DNA of 8,108 nucleotides from Acetofilamentum sp. (GCA_020720565.1 DYOK01000041.1:1-8108), one strand, 5' to 3'; positions 1 through 6,130 are shown, counted from the stretch's first letter. The notes: generated from the letters alone by a model not told the origin. Made by a program: numbers and translations.

Positions 1-51
1 ACCCGATTTGCTCGATCAACTGATGCGAAGAAAAAGCTAAAACAGCAAGGT

Positions 52-235
52 AATTTTGAATTATGAATTATGAATTTTAAATTCAAAATTAACTTATTGT
101 CGAATTCCCACATTCACGCATTATCGCATAGCAAGTGTAATTCAGAATCTATCTGGCGCCTGCCTGCCGGTAGGTAGGTCAGGATAGATCTATCGACCGA
201 AGGTTGACAGGTTCAGAATTTAACATTCAGAATTT
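52..235. repeat. Intergenic patch of AT-rich and GC-rich palindromic repeats
   Basis: This stretch has no supportable gene and consists of stacked palindromes. AATTTTGAAT (52-61) is the exact reverse complement of ATTCAAAATT (81-90), with GAATTTTAAATTC nested between them. A GC-rich hairpin, CCTGCCTGCCGGTAGGTAGG, spans 159-178: every position pairs if two G-T wobbles are allowed, and the flanks (TATC near 149 and GATA near 183) extend it imperfectly. GATAGATCTATC at 183-194 is a perfect 12-base palindrome. TTCAGAATTT-like words recur near 212 and 226. Similar AT words (ATTCATAATTC) recur at 6131-6223, which suggests a repeat family shared across the genome. Function is unknown; these look like dispersed intergenic repeats rather than a terminator of a defined gene. 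Confidence 0.6.
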
Positions 236-469
236 CTATTGTTTAAGCCATTTTCCGCTTTGGTTTGTTTTGCCGGCGATGTGGTAAATATACACGCCTT
301 TTGGCCAGTTTTGGGCATCGATTCTAAGCTGTTGGCCTTGCAAAGGTTCGCCATACATCTCACGCCCAGTGATATCGTGCACTTTTAAAAGCGAACCGCT
401 TAAATCGGCACTTGAACTTAGCTTAAAGAAATCGCTGCCGGGATTGGGGTAAACCGTTAGGGTTTTAAT
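236..469 (-). pseudogene. Orphan T9SS type A C-terminal sorting domain (gene remnant)
   Basis: Reading the minus strand from 469 to the TAG at 238-236 gives about 77 residues that match the Bacteroidota type IX secretion sorting domain (Por secretion tail family). It starts KTLTVYPNPGSDFF, continues with LLKVHDITGRE, and ends with WPKGVYIYHIAGK and GKWLKQ. The YPNP opening, the central D-x-x-GR turn and the late GVYIYHI strand are the family hallmarks. Such domains normally sit at the end of large secreted proteins and direct export and surface anchoring. Here the frame is closed upstream by TAG at 472-470 and TGA at 502-500, there is no start codon or signal peptide, and the coaBC stop codon lies only 68 bases upstream. 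No cargo domain can fit, so I call it a remnant left by deletion or rearrangement. The domain identity is well supported. The pseudogene status is an inference and would change if the stops were sequencing errors, although coaBC still blocks any long extension. Confidence 0.85.
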
Positions 470-537
470 CTAGGTTAAATTATTCAATTCCTTTGTTTTT
501 CAATCAAGTAAAACAAATGGTTCGCGCTTTATCAGGA

Positions 538-1743
538 CTAGTTTAAAAGTCGAATTAAGCGGTGCACAATGTCTTGAGCCACTTCGGTTTTCGATTTGAG
601 TTCGAAAGCTTCAAATCCATTGGAATCGATTATAGTAATTTGGTTGGTATCATGTCCGAATCCGGCACCAGGTGTATTGAGCGAATTTAGCACAATAAAG
701 TCTAGATTTTTTTCGACAAGTTTCTTTTGAGCGTGGGCTTGTTCATTATGGGTTTCCAAGGCAAAACCTACCAAAACTTGTCCTTCTTTTTTGATTTGTC
801 CCAAGCTGGCAGCGATATCGGGATTGGGCACCAGTTGAATTGAAATCGACTGGTTTTTGTCATGTTTTATTTTTTCGTTAGCCATCTGATCTACTCGATA
901 GTCGGCCACGGCAGCAGACATGATGGCGGCATCGCAATTAGAAAAGTGTTCGAGGGCTTTTTGTTGCATCTCGATTGCCGATTGCACATCGATTCTCGAA
1001 ATATTTGGATGATGACATTTTATGTGAACTGGCCCTGCAATTAAAACAACCCCTGCCCCTTGTCCAGCCAATACTTCGGCTAAGGCAAAACCCATTTTCC
1101 CAGTCGAAAAATTACCAATAAAACGTACAGGATCAATCTTTTCGTACGTGGGGCCAGCCGTAATTAGAACAGTTTTACCGGCTAGACTTTTTTTTTTAGG
1201 GTCGAGTGCATCGACCAAAAAATTGACAATAGATTCGGGTTCGGCCATTCTGCCTTTACCCTCGAGTCCGCTAGCCAGTTCGCCAGATTCGGGCTCGATA
1301 ATTAGATTGCCATAGGAGGCTAATTGCTTGATATTTCTTTGTGTACTCGGGTGAGCCATCATATCCAAATCCATTGCTGGTGCTACAAACACGGGGGCTT
1401 TACACGACAAGTAGGTTGTAATAAGTAAATTATCGGCTATTCCGTTGGCCATTTTCCCAATACTCGAAGCGGTTGCTGGTGCTACGAGCATGGCGTCGGC
1501 CCACAAACCTAAATCGACGTGGCTGTTCCAAGATCCATCGTCGTGTTTAAAAAAATCGATAAGCACACTGTTTTTCGAAAGCGTGGCCATAGTCACAGGT
1601 GTAATAAACTCTGTGGCATTGGGTGTCATGACGACTTTAACCTCGGCACCTTCTTTAATAAGCAAACGGCACAGAACAGCAGATTTGTAAGCTGCTATTC
1701 CGCCAGTAATACCTAAAACAATGTGTTTACCTTTGAGACGCAT
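538..1743 (-). CDS. coaBC: Bifunctional phosphopantothenoylcysteine decarboxylase / phosphopantothenate-cysteine ligase
   Basis: CoaBC (Dfp) carries out two cytosolic steps of coenzyme A synthesis: nucleotide-dependent joining of cysteine to 4'-phosphopantothenate, then FMN-dependent decarboxylation to 4'-phosphopantetheine. The 401-residue length is normal for a fused enzyme. Residues 1-180 are the flavoprotein CoaC domain, with GITGGIAAYKS (11-21), the catalytic histidine in SHVD (H75), PATASS (89-94) and APAMDLDM (121-128). Residues 187-401 are the CoaB ligase, with ITAGPTYEKIDPVRFIGN (194-211), STGKMG (213-218) and SAAVADYR (276-283). Oddly, the classical asparagine of the PxMNxxMW motif is aspartate (D125), and the cysteine of the substrate-recognition clamp is serine (S158, in GELASGLEGKGRM). 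The start is fixed by the TAATG overlap with the upstream omega gene, which implies translational coupling. The gene ends the bamD-omega-coaBC run. Identification is firm. Confidence 0.97.
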   Translation of the reverse strand: MRLKGKHIVLGITGGIAAYKSAVLCRLLIKEGAEVKVVMTPNATEFITPVTMATLSKNSVLIDFFKHDDGSWNSHVDLGLWADAMLVAPATASSIGKMANGIADNLLITTYLSCKAPVFVAPAMDLDMMAHPSTQRNIKQLASYGNLIIEPESGELASGLEGKGRMAEPESIVNFLVDALDPKKKSLAGKTVLITAGPTYEKIDPVRFIGNFSTGKMGFALAEVLAGQGAGVVLIAGPVHIKCHHPNISRIDVQSAIEMQQKALEHFSNCDAAIMSAAVADYRVDQMANEKIKHDKNQSISIQLVPNPDIAASLGQIKKEGQVLVGFALETHNEQAHAQKKLVEKNLDFIVLNSLNTPGAGFGHDTNQITIIDSNGFEAFELKSKTEVAQDIVHRLIRLLN

Positions 1744-2057
1744 TACTCAGCTCTGCGATAGGTCAATTTATTTTCGAGGAACTCTTGAAGGGCGATTAGG
1801 GTCGATTTGGGTAGTTTTTCGTAGAATTTAGAGATCTCGATTTGTTCTCTGTTTTCGAAAATTTCTTCCAAATTATCGCTATAATTGGCAAATTCTTCGA
1901 GTTTGTGTTTTAACTCTTCTTTCAACTCCAATGCAATTTGGTTCGAACGTTTCGAAGCTATCACAACGGCTTCGTAGATATTACCTGTTTCGCGGTCGAA
2001 ATCGACTAAGTCTCTGGTGACAGTACTTTGAGGAGCATTTGTTTTTTTGTAATCCAT
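1743..2057 (-). CDS. rpoZ: RNA polymerase omega-like (Rpb6 family) subunit
   Basis: This 104-residue protein fits the Bacteroidota form of the RNA polymerase omega subunit, which belongs to the Rpb6/omega family and helps assemble and stabilise the beta' subunit. The diagnostic segment is TGNIYEAVVIASKRSNQI (residues 24-41), matching the omega core pattern of an aromatic residue followed by A-V-V-I-A-x-K-R-x-x-Q-I. The rest is a charged helical stretch (42-75, rich in E, K and L) and a C-terminal helix ending KLTYRRAE. Its stop TAA shares a base with the coaBC start (TAATG), so the two are probably translated together. It lies 150 bases downstream of the bamD stop on the same strand, and I found no TAnnTTTG promoter in that gap, so readthrough from bamD is plausible. 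The region just before its ATG is very AT-rich and has no Shine-Dalgarno sequence, as is usual in this phylum. Confidence 0.88.
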   Translation of the reverse strand: MDYKKTNAPQSTVTRDLVDFDRETGNIYEAVVIASKRSNQIALELKEELKHKLEEFANYSDNLEEIFENREQIEISKFYEKLPKSTLIALQEFLENKLTYRRAE

Positions 2058-2207
2058 GGTAATTATATGAATTTAAATAAATTGAATTTAAAAGAATTTA
2101 AAATTTGAGGCCTTTGTAGGGTTTTCGTCCTAATATATTTGTTATCACATTTGCCTAAATGCTACTGCAAAGAGCAGAAGCGGTAAGACACTTTGTTATT
2201 GTGATGA

Positions 2208-2999
2208 TTATGATTGGTTAAGATATTTTTTCGACTTGGCATAAATTCGTTCAGCTTCTTTAATTTTTTTAGACTGTGGGAACTCATCTACAAACACAAA
2301 ATATTCGTCAATCGTCATTTGGTAGCGATCTTTCTTTTTGTGCTCTACGCTTTTTTCGGCTAAAGTAAAGGCCGATTTCATTATCAGATACTGAATGTCT
2401 TCGTGGTATTTGGTATCGGGATAGTCCGATAAAACATTTTTGAGCGCTACCACAGCAGCTTTGTAATCGGTTAGTTGATAGTATAATTTTGCGTTGTTGT
2501 ATGCTTTGAGTTCTAAACGTTCTCTAAGCTCGTCGACCAGCCGATTGCATTCGGCCACATGGCTGCTTTGCGGATATTTGTCGATAAACATTTGCAGACT
2601 TTTTATCCCTTCAACTGTGTAGGTAAGGTCTAAGGAAGATGGGCTCGAGTTAAGATATGCGCAATACGCACTTTTGTAATAAGCCTCTTCGGCCCATTCG
2701 CTTTGCGGAAAAGTGCGAGCAAACATGCCGTAGTGATATCCAGCTAAAATGTATTCTTTTTTTCCATAATGACTTCCTGCTAAATAATAGTTGACTTTTT
2801 CGGCTTTTGCAGTCCCACGGAAAATCCCTTGAAGTTCTTCCAATAGGTTATAAGCACGAGTAAAGTCGCCTTTTTCGTAATATTTTACGGCCATTTCGTA
2901 TTTTAGGTCGTAATTTGAGCTTTTCAATAATTTTTGGTACTTACTGCACGAGCTGAAAATCAGAGCAATAAGACTTATAAAGAGCCATTTTTTTAACAT
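2208..2999 (-). CDS. bamD: Outer membrane assembly lipoprotein BamD
   Basis: BamD is the lipoprotein scaffold of the BAM complex, which folds beta-barrel proteins into the outer membrane; it sits on the periplasmic face and contacts BamA. The 263-residue product begins with a lipoprotein signal peptide: MLKKW, a hydrophobic stretch LFISLIALIF, then SSC with the lipidated cysteine at C18. The mature part is built of TPR-like helical pairs with repeated Y-x-K-G-D/E-F/Y-x-x-A signatures, for example YYEKGDFTRAYNLLEEL (about 41-57), YGKKEYILAGYHY (78-90), FPQSEWAEEAYYKSAYCAY (97-115), YPQSSHVAECNRLVDEL (142-158) and YPDTKYHEDIQYLIMKSAF (193-211). The overall pattern matches the BamD/YfiO family. 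The start is secure because the signal peptide must begin here. A TAnnTTTG promoter core ends only four bases before the ATG, so the mRNA may be nearly leaderless. The product would be a substrate of the Lnt encoded further right. Confidence 0.93.
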   Translation of the reverse strand: MLKKWLFISLIALIFSSCSKYQKLLKSSNYDLKYEMAVKYYEKGDFTRAYNLLEELQGIFRGTAKAEKVNYYLAGSHYGKKEYILAGYHYGMFARTFPQSEWAEEAYYKSAYCAYLNSSPSSLDLTYTVEGIKSLQMFIDKYPQSSHVAECNRLVDELRERLELKAYNNAKLYYQLTDYKAAVVALKNVLSDYPDTKYHEDIQYLIMKSAFTLAEKSVEHKKKDRYQMTIDEYFVFVDEFPQSKKIKEAERIYAKSKKYLNQS

Positions 3000-3003
3000 T
3001 TTG

Positions 3004-3011
3004 CAAAGATA
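3004..3011 (-). promoter_or_regulatory. Promoter -7 element TATCTTTG for bamD
   Basis: On the minus strand TATCTTTG matches the Bacteroidota -7 consensus TAnnTTTG exactly and is followed by CAAA and the bamD ATG. The lipoprotein signal peptide requires that ATG, so transcription would start at or within a few bases of it. I see no clear -33 TTG at the usual distance, which lowers confidence. Confidence 0.55.
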
Positions 3012-3334
3012 TGATTTTTATGGCTTATTTACGGAATTTTTTGCCAGATATTGCGTGTTAAGGTCTTCGGTCTATTTATTGTTTTTGTAACTGACTATTT
3101 ATCAATATTCTAAACTAAAAATACGATATTAAATTATACATATTACTTAGACGCTTTTTTCTATGTAACGAATAAATATGCAAATGGTATTTTTTATTAT
3201 CAAACGCTTAACTATTGCATTATGAAATTATTGGTGCATCTTACGGGGCTATGTTGGTGGGCATTAAACTTTGTTGAACTGTAAGCATCTTCAAATTAAC
3301 ACTGTGAATCCTTAGTATTTTCCTCATATTTTAC

Positions 3335-3342
3335 TACTTTTG
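3335..3342 (+). promoter_or_regulatory. Candidate promoter -7 element TACTTTTG for the ftsE pair
   Basis: TACTTTTG is an exact TAnnTTTG match on the plus strand. It is the only one I found between 3300 and the gene start at 3549. The -33 region is weak, with only TTA at 3312-3314 and a 20-base spacer. If used, it would give a leader of about 200 bases that contains the nested inverted repeat. Confidence 0.45.
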
Positions 3343-3350
3343 TTCCTTAG

Positions 3351-3480
3351 ATTGTTACAAAGCAATGTTATACCAAAAACATCTTCAAATAATCGATATA
3401 AAATGCTTTGAAAAAAAATTCATCTTATTTATCAATCATTTGAACATGCATTTGGTATTACTCAACTAGATTGTAACAAT
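3351..3480. repeat. Nested inverted repeat in the presumed ftsE-pair leader
   Basis: ATTGTTACAA (3351-3360) is the exact reverse complement of TTGTAACAAT (3471-3480). Just inside, ATACCAAA (3370-3377) pairs exactly with TTTGGTAT (3451-3458). The two stems are in nested order and separated by internal loops of 9 and 12 bases, enclosing a 73-base AT-rich interior. A single 10-base match could occur by chance in such AT-rich DNA, but two nested matches are less likely to. It could be an RNA fold in the leader, the ends of a small mobile or repeat element, or a protein-binding site pair. Confidence 0.45.
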
Positions 3481-3548
3481 TTTATTATGAAGCTGTTAAA
3501 TTTACTGCTTGGCCATTTTTAAAATATTCAAAGCCATTCAATACCCAT

Positions 3549-3755
3549 ATGAAATACCTTTTAAAAACTAAAGGCACTGCTAAAATTCCCGATTATCTTC
3601 AAATTAGAGATGAGCATTTTCAGCTTATAGCCCACTGCAAAGTAAACAGCCCACAACGCAGCTTAGAAAAGCATGGTGTGAAACTGAAAGAGGGTGATAT
3701 CATGGAATTTATTCAGCAAATGCCTTTTGGTCAACTTGTTTTAATCGAAGAATAA
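3549..3755 (+). CDS. Small uncharacterised protein encoded just upstream of ftsE
   Basis: I do not recognise a characterised family in this 68-residue protein. It has no signal peptide, membrane segment or cysteine cluster (one Cys, in AHCKV), so it is probably cytosolic. The sequence alternates short hydrophobic strands and charged turns: YLLKTKGTAKIPDYLQIRD, FQLIAHCKV, then KHGVKLKEGDIMEFIQQ and a hydrophobic end, GQLVLIEE. This suggests a small beta-rich fold. Its stop is 13 bases before the ftsE ATG on the same strand, so the two are almost certainly co-transcribed and possibly coupled in translation. That pairing is the best hint to its role, perhaps modulating or accompanying FtsE, but it is only an inference. 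The reading frame looks real: codon usage resembles its neighbours, and the ATG follows a long noncoding leader. Confidence 0.75.
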   Translation: MKYLLKTKGTAKIPDYLQIRDEHFQLIAHCKVNSPQRSLEKHGVKLKEGDIMEFIQQMPFGQLVLIEE

Positions 3756-3768
3756 AAAACACTATACC

Positions 3769-4464
3769 ATGTCAGATTTTGTAATTAATTTTCACAACGC
3801 ATCTATTGCTCGCGAAGACACAGTGGTTTTGAGCGATGTTAATTTTAATATCGGAAAAGGTGAATTTGTATATTTGATAGGTCATGTGGGTAGTGGAAAA
3901 TCCAGTCTTATAAAAACCATGACGGGTGAATTGCCCATTTTTCAGGGCGAGGTTATTATCAATAATTTTACGATGAGCCAGATAAAAGATCGTCAAATTC
4001 CCGATTTAAGACGTACGCTTGGTGTGGTTTTTCAAGATTTTCAATTGCTAACCGACCGCAATGTCTACGAAAACTTGAGTTTTGTACTCAAAGCTACTGG
4101 CTGGAAGAAAAAAGAAGATATCGACATTCGAATTAACGATGTGTTGCAAGATGTAGGTTTGCACGAAAAAATGCTCAAAATGCCCCAGCAACTTTCGGGC
4201 GGTGAGCAGCAACGTGTTGTGATTGCCCGTGCGATGCTCAATAATCCGCCGCTCGTATTGGCCGACGAACCTACCGGAAATCTTGACCCTGCTTCGTCGG
4301 AGCGCATTATGCAAATTTTAACCAAATTGGCACAAGAAGGCCAAACGGTTTTAATGGCCACGCACAATTACAATTTGCTTAAAAAATATCCTGGAAGGGT
4401 TTTAAAGTGCGAAAACGGCTTGGTTCAAGAGGTACTAGAAGAAACCATTGAGCTCGAAATGTAA
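3769..4464 (+). CDS. ftsE: Cell-division ABC transporter ATPase FtsE
   Basis: FtsE is the cytoplasmic ATPase that works with the membrane protein FtsX to regulate peptidoglycan hydrolysis at the septum. The 231-residue protein has a complete ABC nucleotide-binding domain: Walker A GHVGSGKS (38-45), Q-loop glutamine in VFQDFQLL (Q89), signature LSGGEQQ (142-148), Walker B LVLADEP (162-168, catalytic E167), D-loop NLDP (171-174) and switch histidine in ATHN (H199). The stretch RRTLGVVFQDFQLLTDRNVYENL (81-103) is typical of FtsE rather than of LolD- or MacB-type ATPases, and its length fits. No ftsX follows; the next gene is a convergent MATE transporter. FtsX may therefore be encoded elsewhere. 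A related ABC ATPase of the same subfamily remains possible, with some risk because the partner is not in view. It forms a two-gene unit with the 68-residue protein. Confidence 0.85.
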   Translation: MSDFVINFHNASIAREDTVVLSDVNFNIGKGEFVYLIGHVGSGKSSLIKTMTGELPIFQGEVIINNFTMSQIKDRQIPDLRRTLGVVFQDFQLLTDRNVYENLSFVLKATGWKKKEDIDIRINDVLQDVGLHEKMLKMPQQLSGGEQQRVVIARAMLNNPPLVLADEPTGNLDPASSERIMQILTKLAQEGQTVLMATHNYNLLKKYPGRVLKCENGLVQEVLEETIELEM

Positions 4465-4534
4465 GGTATTCGACCTGAATATTTTATCGGTAATGGGACA
4501 ATTGTGGCGTTTTTCTGGATTGCTTTGCCTTTCT

Positions 4535-4644
4535 AGATTGCTTCGTCTTAGGCTCGCAATGACGGGAATGTTAACAAGCTATCACTTAAGACTCGGACTA
4601 CTTTTTGTTTCACGTCTTTGCGAGGGCTTTACCCGAAGTAATCT
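4535..4644. repeat. Inverted pair of dispersed CGTCATTGCGAG / GAAGCAATCT-type repeats
   Basis: Copy 1 (4535-4564) opens AGATTGCTTCG and ends CTCGCAATGACG. Copy 2 (4613-4644) runs the other way, opening CGTCTTTGCGAGGGC and ending CGAAGTAATCT. Reverse-complemented, copy 2 matches copy 1 at both ends with one substitution in each end block. A third partial word, GGATTGCTTTG, lies just left at 4518-4528. Each copy resembles a palindromic intergenic repeat (core CGTCATTGCGAG...GAAGCAATC) that I know from many bacterial genomes. The pair lies in the convergent gap between ftsE and the MATE gene and could fold into one long imperfect hairpin, so it might help end transcription from both sides. No classical GC stem with a T tract is visible there. 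The open frame crossing it has no coding features. Confidence 0.7.
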
Positions 4645-4721
4645 GTTAGTATTTCGATTCTTTTATTTCTCCCCAAACTAGACGCAAGGTTCTAATATTT
4701 TATTATCGCTGCTTTTTAGCC

Positions 4722-6053
4722 TTAAACCAGTTTTTTCTTTTTCCAACGGCCAGTTCGGTAATAGATATAGGTTAACACAAATCCAATAACCCAAGCCAAA
4801 GGTAGCGACCACCAAATGCCATCGACACCCATTGCTTTCGACAAAAAGACCGAGGCCGGCACCCGAACCACCCACAAGGCAATTAGCGTGATAAACATGG
4901 GGATAAGTGTGTCGCCTGCTCCACGCATCACAGCGTGATTGGTAAACATGGCCGAAAATAAAATGTAAAACGAGGACACAATGACTAAGTATTCTACACC
5001 AATATCAATTACGTTTTGATTGGTGGTGAAAAGTCCCATAAGCTGTGTGCCGAAAAAGTAAAAGACAATCGAAATGCTGACCGATATAATCGATGACATG
5101 AAAAGAGTAGCTTTATATCCCGCTTTTACACGATCCATTTTCCCTGCCCCAATATTTTGTCCCACAAAAGTGGCCAAGGCGGCCGAAAAGTTCATGGCAG
5201 GTAGGGTTGCAATGGCGTCGAGCCGAATGGCTGCCGAATAAGCAGCGACTACGTCGGTTCCAAAGGTGTTGACAATTCCTAAAACGGCCATCATCCCCAA
5301 AGCCACAAATGTGGTTTGTAATCCCGAAGGCAAACCAATCTTCATCGATTGAATATACAGTGTGCGACTGAATTTAAAATCGGTAATTTTAAAACGAATA
5401 ATATCGTCTTTGTATCGAAGATATGCTATGGCTGAGAAAAAAGCCGCGGCCTGACTAATTACGGTGGCTACAGCGGTACCTTCGACACCATAGCCTAACC
5501 ACACCACAAATACATAGTCGAGTGCAATATTTATAATGGTGGACAGTACCAAAAAATACAAGGGCGTTTTCGAATCGCCTAAACCACGCAAAACTGCAGC
5601 GATACCATTGTATCCAAAGAAAAAAATCATTCCCAACATATAAATTCGCAGATAGGCTACAGCTTGCGGTATCAACTCTTCGGGCAATTGAATCAGCCTA
5701 AATATTTGTTCGGCAAGGCCAATGCCAATAAATGAGGTAATGATGGCGGTTACCATCAAGAAAATCATTAAAGTAGAATTGATCAATTTGACTTTATCGT
5801 ATTGTTTGGCACCGTAAAATTGGGCAATCATGATGGTCGCCCCAGTTGCTACCCCAATAATGAGTGAGATCATTAAAAAAATAATTGGAAACGATGCCCC
5901 AACTGCGGCCAGAGCTTCTTTGCCAATGTATCGCCCCACAATAATGCTGTCGATCATATTGTAGGCTTGCTGGAATACATTGCCTACCAAAAGGGGCAAA
6001 GTAAACATAAAAATCTGCTTGCCTACATGACCTTGTGTTAAATCAACTTTCAT
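4722..6053 (-). CDS. MATE family multidrug/cation efflux transporter
   Basis: MATE proteins are inner-membrane antiporters that use a sodium or proton gradient to expel cationic drugs, dyes or metabolites. From the start chosen here the protein has 443 residues, normal for the family, and about twelve hydrophobic segments in two homologous halves. The N-terminal half has DLTQGHVGKQIFMFTLPLLVGNVFQQAYN (4-32), the loop AQFYGAKQYDKV (77-88) and LRGLGDSKTPLY (155-166). The second half repeats these as GQNIGAGKMDRV (298-309) and MRGAGDTLIPMF (376-387). The C-terminus is lysine-rich (RWKKKKLV). I prefer ATG at 6053-6051 (MKVDLTQG). The longer frame begins with GTG at 6071, which lies in the flank of a hairpin repeat and adds six residues atypical of the family. 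The substrate cannot be told from sequence. The gene lies 188 bases downstream of lnt on the same strand. Confidence 0.92.
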   Translation of the reverse strand: MKVDLTQGHVGKQIFMFTLPLLVGNVFQQAYNMIDSIIVGRYIGKEALAAVGASFPIIFLMISLIIGVATGATIMIAQFYGAKQYDKVKLINSTLMIFLMVTAIITSFIGIGLAEQIFRLIQLPEELIPQAVAYLRIYMLGMIFFFGYNGIAAVLRGLGDSKTPLYFLVLSTIINIALDYVFVVWLGYGVEGTAVATVISQAAAFFSAIAYLRYKDDIIRFKITDFKFSRTLYIQSMKIGLPSGLQTTFVALGMMAVLGIVNTFGTDVVAAYSAAIRLDAIATLPAMNFSAALATFVGQNIGAGKMDRVKAGYKATLFMSSIISVSISIVFYFFGTQLMGLFTTNQNVIDIGVEYLVIVSSFYILFSAMFTNHAVMRGAGDTLIPMFITLIALWVVRVPASVFLSKAMGVDGIWWSLPLAWVIGFVLTYIYYRTGRWKKKKLV

Positions 6054-6071
6054 GCGAATGTAATTAGCCAC

Positions 6072-6093
6072 CTAACCCCCAAAGGGGGGATAG
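6072..6093. repeat. CCCCCAAAGGGGG hairpin repeat just upstream of the MATE gene
   Basis: CCCCC (6076-6080) and GGGGG pair across an AAA loop, and CTA (6072-6074) with TAG (6091-6093) extend the arms. The motif CCTAACCCCCAAAGGGGG resembles a common intergenic repeat of Bacteroidota genomes, recalled from memory. Read from the minus strand it ends 18 bases before the proposed MATE ATG, so in mRNA it would form a strong stem close to the start codon. Confidence 0.65.
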
Positions 6094-6130
6094 AGCGTGA
6101 TTTTATTAATTGTTTCAAGTTGAAAGTTGC

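Larger units (their letters stand above)
3000..3548. other. Divergent intergenic region between bamD and the ftsE pair
   Basis: This 549-base AT-rich stretch separates bamD (minus) from the 68-residue gene and ftsE (plus). It holds a promoter core for bamD at its left edge, a candidate plus-strand promoter at 3335-3342, and a nested inverted repeat at 3351-3480. Two very short open frames are visible: MKLLVHLTGLCWWALNFVEL at 3222-3284, upstream of the promoter, and MKLLNLLLGHF at 3487-3522, inside the presumed leader and ending 26 bases before the 68-residue gene. I cannot show that either is translated. Positions 3012-3220 contain no feature I recognise. No tRNA or known riboswitch fold is apparent. 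Confidence 0.6.

Noticed and set aside
2..66. Possible ends of a plus-strand gene at the left edge (PDLLDQLMRRKS then TAA at 38-40, or another frame to TGA at 66).
   Set aside because: Only a dozen to twenty codons are visible, two plus-strand frames and some minus-strand frames are also open, and no family is recognisable.
2163..2185. Hairpin CTGC-TCTTT-GCAG (minus) between bamD and the omega gene as a terminator.
   Set aside because: The stem is short with a mismatch and is not followed by a T tract; co-transcription of the cluster is more likely.
3178..3459. ATGCAAATGGTATT (3178) and ATGCATTTGGTATT (3446) as a duplicated regulatory unit, each about 41-44 bases before an MKLL frame.
   Set aside because: Two mismatches in 14 bases are expected by chance in AT-rich DNA of this length, and the sequences between do not align well.
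4048..4367. Two minus-strand frames inside ftsE.
   Set aside because: They are antisense to a complete ABC ATPase whose motifs are all intact; the opening is a by-product of codon composition.
4448..4681. Plus-strand 77-codon frame overlapping the ftsE end.
   Set aside because: It lies across the inverted dispersed repeats, overlaps the ftsE end out of frame and has no recognisable protein features.
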